Assembly: GCA_031081585.1 (NCBI GenBank)
Contig: JAVHLY010000015.1
Location: forward strand, 1-64,000
DNA: 64,000 nt
Origin: Armatimonadota bacterium
GTDB taxonomy: Bacteria; Sysuimicrobiota; Sysuimicrobiia; Sysuimicrobiales; Humicultoraceae
Reading direction: 5' to 3'
Of this stretch, positions 17,525-24,519 are shown one piece after another (within the stretch, counting starts at the first letter, position 1; every line of letters starts with the position of its first letter). Both the position numbers and the translations under genes were made by a program. Under the pieces are notes generated by a model. That model ran no database searches. It was given only the letters and a program-made list of their open reading frames with translations, and was not told where the DNA came from.

Positions 17525-18254
17525 CCGGTCTCCCCCCTCGTGCTCTCGCCCTCGTCCGCGTCCTGGGGCCTCTCGCCGTGAAGAAGCGGCGCATCAGGTG
17601 TTCGCGGGTCGTGCGCAGGTGGTCCCGCATGCCGGCCTCCGCCCCCTCCGGGTCGCCCTCTCGAAGGGCTGAGAGGATTCGAAGGTGCGCGGCGTACGAC
17701 TCCCGCTCGATCTCAAAGCGCTGCCTCGTCAGGGCGCGCACGAGGGCCGACTGGTTCCGGAGGATCGCGTACATCTGCTGGAGGTAGGAGTTCCCGCACG
17801 CCCGGACGACGTGGTCGTGCAGGCGCCGGCCGGCCGCCACCAGCGCAGCCCGGGCGTCGGGGGTGTCCTCGAGCCGGAGGGCCGCGAACTCCCGCGTCAG
17901 CCGGTCGAGGGCGGGGTGGTCCGGAAAGGCTGCCGCCAGGCGCGCGGCGATGGGTTCGACCGCTTCCCGGGCGTCGAAGATTTCCAGGATGTGGCGGGTC
18001 TCCAGCTGGCGGACGAAGGCACCCCGCCGCGGGTAGAGCACCACGAGCTGCTCATGGTGGAGCCGGTGGAGGATCTCGCGGATGGGCGTACGGCTGAGCC
18101 GGTAGCGCTGGGCCAGCGCGCGCTCCGCGATGGGCGCGCCGGGACGCAGCGCACCGGAGAGGATGGCCCGCTTCAGGTGCGCGTACGCGACCTCCTTCGA
18201 CCCATTCCTGCTGCTCACGGGAACGGCCGCCGCCACCTTTGATGTGTGTACCAT
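17517..18254 (-). CDS. GntR family regulator with FCD domain
   Basis: A 245-residue DNA-binding regulator. The winged helix covers about residues 20-85 ('LKRAILSGALRPGAPI', 'RYRLSRTPIREILHRL'), and the C-terminal helical FCD ligand domain follows, with metal-binding type histidines in 'RRLHDHVVRACGN' and 'HLRILSALREGD'. It heads the eight-gene operon and most likely represses it until the substrate or a breakdown product binds. A perfect 12-base palindrome overlaps the first base of the ATG at 18254, the kind of site FCD regulators bind. No ribosome site precedes this ATG; GTG 18218 is an alternative start that would leave the palindrome in the leader. Confidence 0.9.
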   Translation of the reverse strand: MVHTSKVAAAVPVSSRNGSKEVAYAHLKRAILSGALRPGAPIAERALAQRYRLSRTPIREILHRLHHEQLVVLYPRRGAFVRQLETRHILEIFDAREAVEPIAARLAAAFPDHPALDRLTREFAALRLEDTPDARAALVAAGRRLHDHVVRACGNSYLQQMYAILRNQSALVRALTRQRFEIERESYAAHLRILSALREGDPEGAEAGMRDHLRTTREHLMRRFFTARGPRTRTRARARGGRPDG

Positions 18255-18265
18255 TGGTATACCAA
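18254..18265. promoter_or_regulatory. Probable GntR/FCD operator at the operon start
   Basis: TTGGTATACCAA is a perfect inverted repeat touching the GntR start codon. FCD-subfamily regulators typically bind short palindromes with this T-x-G-T..A-C-x-A layout. Its place at the promoter/start of the regulator's own gene suggests autoregulation of the whole operon. It also stands out as an AT-rich island in GC-rich DNA. Confidence 0.7.
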
Positions 18266-18399
18266 ATCCACGGGACGGATTCCTTCCCCGGCCGGCCAGC
18301 CGTTGCGCCGGCGGCGGGACAGGGCTGCCGCCTCTCAGGAGTCGAGTCCTGCTTTCAATGGGGCTCCAGGGCTCCGGTCGATCGAAGGGAGGGGAGGCG

Positions 18400-20541
18400 T
18401 CACGACAATTCCTCGATCAGCATGACGTGGACCTCCCCCGGGCCGTGCACGCCCGACACGTAGGTCAGGCCGATGTCCGCCGTGCCGCTTGGCCCGGAGA
18501 TGCAGGTCCAGGCCGAGGGCGGCTCCTCCCGCTCCAGGACGGCGAAGAGCGCGGGGAGGGTGGGGAGCACGGCCCCGGCGGGCACCAGCGCCAGGTGGAC
18601 CGGCGGCAGGAGCGAGAAGGCGCGCGGCTGGTCCGCTGAGGCCCGCTCCACGAGCGTGCCGGTCTCCGCCACGGCGTAGTCCGCGACGGTGAGGCCGGCC
18701 TGCGCCCCAGCCAGGGCGTCGCGCGTGGCCGTCGCGGGGTCCAGCACCCTGTCCGCCACCTGTGAGACGGCTGCCCGGAGGCCGAGCCGCTCGACCAGCG
18801 GCCGCGCTGTGAGGGCCACCGTGAAGGCCCCTTCCGGGGCGCGTGCCCGCACCTCCTGGAGCAGAGCGGCCACCAGGTCCCCGACCTGCTCCGGCCTGAC
18901 CCGGTGGAAGTGCGCCGCCGTGCGCCGCCACCGTGCCGCCAGCGCCTCCACTGGGTCCTCTGGGACCGACTCGTGGGAGGCCGGGTGATTCGCGTGCGTT
19001 GCCGCGCCGGGGCCCATTGCCGCGCCGGGGCCCGGGGGACCACCAGGCGGCTCGTGCGGCCCGGGGCGGGGCGCCGCGCCGGGCGCGTCCGGTGCGGCCT
19101 CGATCGGCGGCTGCGAGGGGCGCCCGGCGCCCGGGGCTGTTGCGCGCGCCACCGTCGAGCCCGCCGGGTGGTCCCGCCATGCCGCAGGCGGCGGGGCCGG
19201 GAAGTCCCGGCTGGCGGTCCAGCCCCCAAGCGGCGGGGGCAGCCATCGCACCGCCCCGTCCCGGACGAGCGGACGCAGGGCCGCGCGCAGGGCCCGCCCG
19301 GCCAGGCCCCACCGGTTCGGGTCCGCGGCGGCTGCCGCGTAGAGCCGGACGGCCACCCGCTCCAGCCAGGCCACCTGTCCCGCCTCCACTGCACGCCGCC
19401 GCAGGACCAGCAGCAGCCGTGGCAGGTCGATGCCCACCGGGCAGACCTCGGCGCACCGGCCGCACAGCGTGCTGGCGAAGGGGAGCTGCCCCGCCCGGTC
19501 GATTCCCTGGAGGAGCGGGGTGACGACGGCACCGATGGGGCCGGAGTAGATCGAGCCGTAGGCGTGGCCGCCGGCGCGCTCGTAGACCGGGCAGGCGTTC
19601 AGGCAGGCCCCGCAGCGGATGCAGCGGAGCGCCTCACGCACCTCGGGGTCGGCCAGGATGCGGCGCCGGCCGTTGTCGAGCAGGACCAGGTGCAAGGCCT
19701 CGGGACCATCGTGCTCGTCCGGTCGTCGCGGGCCGGTGAGCAGCGAGACGTACTCCGCCGCGCGCGTGCCCACGGCACTGGGGGCCAGGACGCGCAGCAG
19801 GAGAGCCAGGTCGGTCAGGCGCGGGATCACCTTCTCGATGCCCATCACCGCCACGTGCACCCGCGGCAGCGTGGTGGTGAGGCGGGCGTTGCCCTCGTTC
19901 TCCACCAGGACGAGCGTCCCGGTGTCCGCGGCGGCGAAGTTCACGCCGGTGATCCCCAGGTCGGCGCCCAGGAAGACCGCGCGCAGGTGGGCGCGGGCGC
20001 GCCGGGTCAGGTCTTCGGGGGCCGCGGCGGGCGGCGTGCCCAACCGCTCGGCGAAGAGGCGCGCCACCTGTCCGGCGGACTTGTGGAAGGCCGGCGCGAC
20101 GAAGTGCACGGGGCGCTCGCCGGCGAGCTGCACGATGAACTCGCCGAGATCAGTCTCCGTGACCTCGGCGCCGGCGGCCTCGAGGGCCGGGTTGAGGTCG
20201 ATCTCCTCGGTGGTGGAGGACTTGCTCTTCACGATGCGCCGGGCGCCGTAGCGCCGCACCAGGTCCACGATGAGGGCGCGGGCCGCCGTCGCATCAGGGG
20301 CGTGGTGGACCTCGCCGCCCGCGTGGCGGACCGCCCTCTCCAGCCGGTCCAGGTGGCCCTCCAGGTCGGCCAGCGCCGCCTCCCGTACCGCCGCCGCCCG
20401 CGCCCGCCACGCCGGCCACTCCGGGAGGGTGGCCACGAGCGCGTCCCGGCGCTCGCGCACCGTCCGCACCGCCCCGCCGAGCGCCGTCTGGAGCTCGGGG
20501 TCGGCCAGGGCGCGCCGGGCGCCGTCCAGGAAGTCGATCAC
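18400..20541 (-). CDS. Fused LutB-LutC L-lactate utilisation protein
   Basis: A 713-residue fusion of two Lut subunits. Residues about 1-470 match LutB: an LUD domain ('KSKSSTTEEIDLNPALEAAGAEV' in part, 'GADLGITGVNFAAADTGTLVLVENEGN' in part) followed by two iron-sulfur motifs, C-I-R-C-G-A-C-x3-C-P and C-G-R-C-x3-C-P. After a low-complexity Pro/Gly/Ala linker (about 490-560), residues about 570-713 form a second LUD domain as in LutC ('VADYAVAETGTLVE'). With LutA it oxidises L-lactate to pyruvate at the membrane, passing electrons to the quinone pool. In Bacillus LutB and LutC are separate. The GTG start at 20541 overlaps the LutA stop by four bases. Confidence 0.9.
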   Translation of the reverse strand: MIDFLDGARRALADPELQTALGGAVRTVRERRDALVATLPEWPAWRARAAAVREAALADLEGHLDRLERAVRHAGGEVHHAPDATAARALIVDLVRRYGARRIVKSKSSTTEEIDLNPALEAAGAEVTETDLGEFIVQLAGERPVHFVAPAFHKSAGQVARLFAERLGTPPAAAPEDLTRRARAHLRAVFLGADLGITGVNFAAADTGTLVLVENEGNARLTTTLPRVHVAVMGIEKVIPRLTDLALLLRVLAPSAVGTRAAEYVSLLTGPRRPDEHDGPEALHLVLLDNGRRRILADPEVREALRCIRCGACLNACPVYERAGGHAYGSIYSGPIGAVVTPLLQGIDRAGQLPFASTLCGRCAEVCPVGIDLPRLLLVLRRRAVEAGQVAWLERVAVRLYAAAAADPNRWGLAGRALRAALRPLVRDGAVRWLPPPLGGWTASRDFPAPPPAAWRDHPAGSTVARATAPGAGRPSQPPIEAAPDAPGAAPRPGPHEPPGGPPGPGAAMGPGAATHANHPASHESVPEDPVEALAARWRRTAAHFHRVRPEQVGDLVAALLQEVRARAPEGAFTVALTARPLVERLGLRAAVSQVADRVLDPATATRDALAGAQAGLTVADYAVAETGTLVERASADQPRAFSLLPPVHLALVPAGAVLPTLPALFAVLEREEPPSAWTCISGPSGTADIGLTYVSGVHGPGEVHVMLIEELS
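18999..19033. repeat. 17-base direct repeat in the LutB-LutC linker
   Basis: TTGCCGCGCCGGGGCCC occurs at 18999-19015 and 19017-19033, an 18-base period that keeps the reading frame and doubles a six-residue Gly-Pro-Gly-Ala-Ala-type unit in the flexible linker. Confidence 0.85.
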
Positions 20542-21260
20542 GGGGACCGGGAGGCCAGGATCTCGGCGATGTGCACGGCCCGGACGGGGGAGCCGCGGCG
20601 CCGCAGCCCGCCGGCGACGTGCATCAGGCAGGAGACGTCCGTCCCCGTGACGACCTCCGCTCCGCTGGCCTCGACCGCCCGGAGCTTGGCCTCCAGCATG
20701 CTGGCGGACAGATCTGTCATCTTCACCGCAAAGGCCCCGCCAAACCCGCAGCACTCCTCGATGCGGGGCAGCGGCCGCAGCTCCAGTCCCCGCACGGCGC
20801 GCAGCAACCCGAGCGGTAGGGCGCCCAGGCCGAGCTCCCGGTAGCCGTGGCAGGAGGCCAGGTAGGTGACGCGGTGGGGGAAGACCGCATCGATGCCGGT
20901 GACGCCGAGCCGCCTCACCAGGAACTCGCACAGCTCGTACGTCCGCCCGGCCACGGCCTCGGCCCGGTCGCGGTCTGGTCCCGCCTCGAGGAGCCGCGGG
21001 TACCAGTGGCGGACCATGGCGGTGCAGGAGCCGGAGGGGATGACGACGGCGTCGGCCTCCGCCAGCAGGGCCAGGTGGCGCCGGGCCAGCGCGCGCGCCT
21101 CCGGCCAGAAGCCGTCGTTGAGGGGGAGCTGCCCACAGCAGGTCTGCGCCGGGTCGTAGCGCACCGCCACCCCGGCGCGCCGCAGCACCTCCACCGTCGC
21201 CGCCGCCACCTGCGGGGCCAGGTGGTCGACGAGGCAGGTGGTGAAGAGGGCGACGCGCAC
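20538..21260 (-). CDS. lutA: LutA, L-lactate oxidation Fe-S/CCG protein
   Basis: A 240-residue protein with two cysteine-rich CCG domains: 'TCCGQLPLNDG' in the first half and 'EECCGFGGAFAVK' in the second, with 'LASCHGYRELG' between. This is the LutA/YkgE pattern, like the C-terminal half of GlcF; each CCG site holds a redox cofactor such as a non-cubane Fe-S cluster. The start GTG 21260 lies 20 bases after the aldehyde dehydrogenase stop. Order ALDH-LutA-LutBC with four-base overlap to the next gene marks one operon. The upstream dehydrogenase suggests the lactate may be made from lactaldehyde; that link is inferred. Confidence 0.9.
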   Translation of the reverse strand: MRVALFTTCLVDHLAPQVAAATVEVLRRAGVAVRYDPAQTCCGQLPLNDGFWPEARALARRHLALLAEADAVVIPSGSCTAMVRHWYPRLLEAGPDRDRAEAVAGRTYELCEFLVRRLGVTGIDAVFPHRVTYLASCHGYRELGLGALPLGLLRAVRGLELRPLPRIEECCGFGGAFAVKMTDLSASMLEAKLRAVEASGAEVVTGTDVSCLMHVAGGLRRRGSPVRAVHIAEILASRSP

Positions 21261-21280
21261 CGGGGCGTTGGGCGGGGCCG

Positions 21281-22777
21281 CTAGATGAAGCGGGCGTCGC
21301 GGCGCGCCCCGGTGTAGTCCATGTAGACCACCAGCTCCTCCGAGAAGAACTCGATGGCCGCGCGCCCCTGCTCCTTCCACCCCGCCCCGGAGGCCTTCCG
21401 CCCGCCGAAGGGCGCCTGCACCTCGCCGCCCAGGGTGGGCGCGTTGATGTGCACCATGGCCACGTCCACCCGGTCGGTGAAGCGCATGGCGGCGTTCACG
21501 TCGCTGGTGTACAGCGCCGCTTTGAAGCCGTAGGCGCTGTCGTTCACGATGGCGATCGCCTCGTCCAGGTCGCGGCAGGTGAGGACGGCCAGCACCGGGC
21601 CGAAGATCTCCTCCTGGGCCAGCCGCATCCGCGGCTGGACCCCGTCGAAGACGGTGGGCGCCACGAAGTAGCCCTCCTCCAGGCCGGCCGGGCGCACCCG
21701 CTCCCCCCCGGCCAGCACGCGCGCGCCCTCCGCCCGTCCCACCGCCACGTAGCCCAGGACCTTCTCCAGCTGAGCGGCGCTGGCCAGCGGCCCCATGTCC
21801 GCCTGCGGGTCCATGGGGTCGCCGACGCGCAGGGCGCGCACCCGGGCCACCAGGCGCTCGAGGAAGGCCTCCCGCACGGCCCGGTGCACCACCACGCGGC
21901 TCGTGGCCGTGCAGCGCTGGCCGCAAAAGCCGAAGGCGCCCTGCACCGTGGCCTCGACGGCCAGGTCCAGGTCGGCGTCGGGCAGGACCACCAGGGCGTT
22001 CTTGCCGCCCATCTCGCACTGGACGCGCCGCAACCCCGCGCTGGCCCGCCCGTAGAGGGCGCTGCCGACCTCGGTGGAGCCGGTGAAGGAGACCGCCCGG
22101 ACCTGCGGGTGGGTGACGAGGCGGTCCCCGACCGTCCCGCCGGGTCCGGTGACGACGTTGAGGACGCCCGGGGGCAGGCCGGCGTCGGCGAACAGCTCGG
22201 CGATGCGCAGGGCGCACAGCGGGGTGGTGGTGGCCGGCTTGAGGACGACGGTGTTCCCACAGAGCAGCGCCGGGGCCACCTTCCACATGGGGATGGCGAT
22301 GGGGAAGTTCCAGGGGGTGATGAGGGCGACCACCCCGAGCGGCCGCCGCCGGGTGAAGATCAGGTTCTGGGGCAGCTCGGAGGGGATCGTCTCCCCGCCC
22401 AGCCGGCGCCCTTCTCCGGCCATGAACTCCAGGACGTTGAGGGCGCGGCGCACCTCGCCGCGGGCGTCGGTGATCACCTTGCCGGTCTCGCGGGTGAGGG
22501 TCTCGGCGAACGCCTCGGCCCGTTCCCGCAGCCGCAGCCAGGCCTCCAGGAGGACGGCGCCGCGCCGGGGCGGCGGGGTGGCCGCCCACTCGGGGAGGGC
22601 GGCGGCAGCCGCGGCGACGGCGTCGTCCACGTCCTCGGGGGTGGAGCGCTGGAAGCGCCCGATCACCTCGCCCGGCCGTGCCGGGTTCACCGTGGTGTAG
22701 GTCTCGCCGCTGCGGCCCGGCACCCAGCGGCCGCCGATGGCGTTTCCGTACGTCCGGGTGGTCTCCTGGACGAGCAT
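21281..22777 (-). CDS. NAD(P)-dependent aldehyde dehydrogenase
   Basis: A 498-residue enzyme of the ALDH superfamily oxidising an aldehyde to an acid. It has the '[14 protein letters not shown]' cofactor-binding segment, '[10 protein letters not shown]', the general-base glutamate in 'CEMGGKN', the nucleophilic cysteine in '[12 protein letters not shown]' and the C-terminal '[10 protein letters not shown]'. Sequence style is closest to alpha-ketoglutaric semialdehyde or succinate/lactaldehyde-type dehydrogenases; I cannot choose between them. The ATG at 22777 follows GAGGGAGG. It is the first gene of the lut operon, so an aldehyde leading to lactate or another 2-hydroxy acid is a reasonable substrate. 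Confidence 0.9.
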   Translation of the reverse strand: MLVQETTRTYGNAIGGRWVPGRSGETYTTVNPARPGEVIGRFQRSTPEDVDDAVAAAAAALPEWAATPPPRRGAVLLEAWLRLRERAEAFAETLTRETGKVITDARGEVRRALNVLEFMAGEGRRLGGETIPSELPQNLIFTRRRPLGVVALITPWNFPIAIPMWKVAPALLCGNTVVLKPATTTPLCALRIAELFADAGLPPGVLNVVTGPGGTVGDRLVTHPQVRAVSFTGSTEVGSALYGRASAGLRRVQCEMGGKNALVVLPDADLDLAVEATVQGAFGFCGQRCTATSRVVVHRAVREAFLERLVARVRALRVGDPMDPQADMGPLASAAQLEKVLGYVAVGRAEGARVLAGGERVRPAGLEEGYFVAPTVFDGVQPRMRLAQEEIFGPVLAVLTCRDLDEAIAIVNDSAYGFKAALYTSDVNAAMRFTDRVDVAMVHINAPTLGGEVQAPFGGRKASGAGWKEQGRAAIEFFSEELVVYMDYTGARRDARFI

Positions 22778-23029
22778 GGCGGGCCTCCCTCGGGGTGGCG
22801 TTGCGGGAGCCTTCTCCGCAGGCGCAGGGCGACTCCTTCCCCCGACCCGGTGGTGGGTGGGCTGCGTCGCGGGCGGCGGGTGCCGCTGACGGGTGAGGCG
22901 CTGGAGGGGTGGGGGACGGTGATGGCGAAGGGCGAAGCAACTCGCGGCTGGAGGCGCCCTGGGCGGAGGGAGGTGAGCCATCGGGAGCACGAGGGGCCGG
23001 GGCGCACGGTCGGCAGAGGGGGGAGAGCA
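22778..23029. promoter_or_regulatory. Divergent spacer between the aldehyde dehydrogenase and the binding-protein gene
   Basis: Two genes are read away from each other from this 252-base stretch, so it should hold both promoters. I see good ribosome sites at both ends (GAGGGAGG for the dehydrogenase, GGGGGGAGAG for the binding protein) but no clear -35/-10 pair and no inverted repeat that stands out. Confidence 0.5.
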
Positions 23030-24406
23030 ATGGGTCAGCAGGAGGTCAGTCGGCGGGAGTTCCTGAAAGCGCTCGGGGTCTCCGTCGGCGCCGCGGCGGT
23101 CGGGGGCCTGGCCACGTCGCAACTGGTCGCCCCCGAGCGTGCCGAGGCGCAGGCGCCCCCCCGGGGGCGCATCCCGGACACGCCGCTCCGGGTCGGGCAC
23201 ATGACCTTCCTCTCGGGCCCGGCGGCGGTGCTGGGCGCGCCCATGCTCAAGGGACACCTGCTGGCGGCTGAGGAGATCAACGCCAAAGGCGGTATCCTGG
23301 GCCGGCGCAAGATCGAGACGCTGCAGGCCGACGAGGCCGCCGGCACCGACGCCAACGTCAAGGAGTTCAAGCGGATGAAGCTCGAGGGGAAGATCGACCT
23401 CTTCACCGGGATCACCTCGAGCGGCAACACCCCGGCCATCGGTCCGGTGGCGGAGGACCTGAAGGTCCTGACGCTCTTCGCCGACGGGTGCACCGACTTC
23501 CTGTTCGACAAGGCGGTGCCGAACCCCAAGTACGTCTTCCGCATCACCAACATCCAGTCCGCCGACGGCGTCATGGCGGCCATCGCCGTGGCCATGACCT
23601 GGCCGGACGTGCGGAAGATCGCCCACATCCACCCCGACTACGCCTACGGGCGGAACGCCTTCGACCACTTCACCATCGCCCTCAGCAAGCTGCTCCCCGG
23701 CGTGGAGGTGGTCTCGGAGGCCTGGCCGCGGTTGGGGACCACCGACTTCACCGCCCACATCACCAAGACCATCTCGGCCAAGCCCGACCTGCTGGTCTCG
23801 TCAGTCTGGGGCGGCGACTACATCGCCATGTACAAGCAGGCGCTGGGCTACGGCCTGTTCAAGCAGATGAAGTTCGCCAGCACCATCGCTTTCGGCGTGG
23901 CGCCGCACGCCATCGGCAAGGACCACCCGGAGGGGGTCATCGCCGGCGTGCACGCCAACTACTACTGGAACTTCCCGCCGGGCAACAAGTGGCCGCTGAA
24001 CAACATCTTCGTGCGCAAGTACTTCAACCGCTGGAAGGAGTACCCCAACTTCGAGGCGGAGGGGGCCTATACCGCGCTGCACATGTACCGCCTGGCGGTG
24101 GAGCGGGCCAACCGCCTCACCGGCGGCTGGCCGGACGACGAGGCGATCATCAGCCAGCTGGAGGGGCTCTCCTGGCAGGCCCCGGCCGGCTACATCTACA
24201 TCCGGCCGGACAACCACCAGGCGTACAAGGACGCGGTCACCGGGTTTGCCTACAACGACCGCAACTACAACTTCATGGTCCTCAACCCCAACACGATGAT
24301 CACCGTACCCATCCGCAACATCACCGCGCCGCCGGGGTGGCCGAAGGGCGAGCCCACCTCCACGTACACGTGGATCGACAAGACCTGGCCGAAGGTCCGC
24401 GCCTAG
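23030..24406 (+). CDS. Branched-chain amino acid-type ABC transporter substrate-binding protein
   Basis: A 458-residue exported receptor of the LivK/type I periplasmic binding class. It starts with a twin-arginine signal (S-R-R-E-F-L-K, hydrophobic stretch, cleavage after A-E-A-Q-A). The mature protein shows 'TFLSGPAAVLGAPMLKGHLLAAEEIN' in part, the glycine-rich 'NAKGGILGRRKIE', 'ADEAAGTDANVKEFKRM', and 'PDYAYGRNAFDHFTIALSKLLPG' in part, all typical. It probably collects amides, urea-like compounds or amino acids. The matching permease and ATPase genes (livH, livM, livG, livF) are on the other strand about 6-10 kb further, which makes it a good partner for them. The ATG follows GGGGGGAGAG. 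Confidence 0.92.
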   Translation: MGQQEVSRREFLKALGVSVGAAAVGGLATSQLVAPERAEAQAPPRGRIPDTPLRVGHMTFLSGPAAVLGAPMLKGHLLAAEEINAKGGILGRRKIETLQADEAAGTDANVKEFKRMKLEGKIDLFTGITSSGNTPAIGPVAEDLKVLTLFADGCTDFLFDKAVPNPKYVFRITNIQSADGVMAAIAVAMTWPDVRKIAHIHPDYAYGRNAFDHFTIALSKLLPGVEVVSEAWPRLGTTDFTAHITKTISAKPDLLVSSVWGGDYIAMYKQALGYGLFKQMKFASTIAFGVAPHAIGKDHPEGVIAGVHANYYWNFPPGNKWPLNNIFVRKYFNRWKEYPNFEAEGAYTALHMYRLAVERANRLTGGWPDDEAIISQLEGLSWQAPAGYIYIRPDNHQAYKDAVTGFAYNDRNYNFMVLNPNTMITVPIRNITAPPGWPKGEPTSTYTWIDKTWPKVRA

Positions 24407-24430
24407 GCCAGACGCGCGTCCGTGCGCGGG

Positions 24431-24458
24431 GGGGCACGGTCCGATGGGGCCGTGCCCC
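24431..24458 (+). terminator. Hairpin after the binding-protein gene
   Basis: A nine-base stem GGGGCACGG / CCGTGCCCC with a ten-base loop lies 25 bases after the stop. No T-run follows, so a classical intrinsic terminator is not certain in this GC-rich genome, but position and strength fit transcription termination. Confidence 0.55.
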
Positions 24459-24519
24459 TCTGCTCCTGCGCCGACCAGGCCCGGTCTGTGCGTCCTCGCG
24501 CCGGCGGGTCCGCGCCGTT

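Noticed and set aside
21449-23029. In-frame open extension upstream of the LIV-type binding protein, antisense to the aldehyde dehydrogenase
   Set aside because: The twin-arginine signal peptide and ribosome site fix the true start at 23030.
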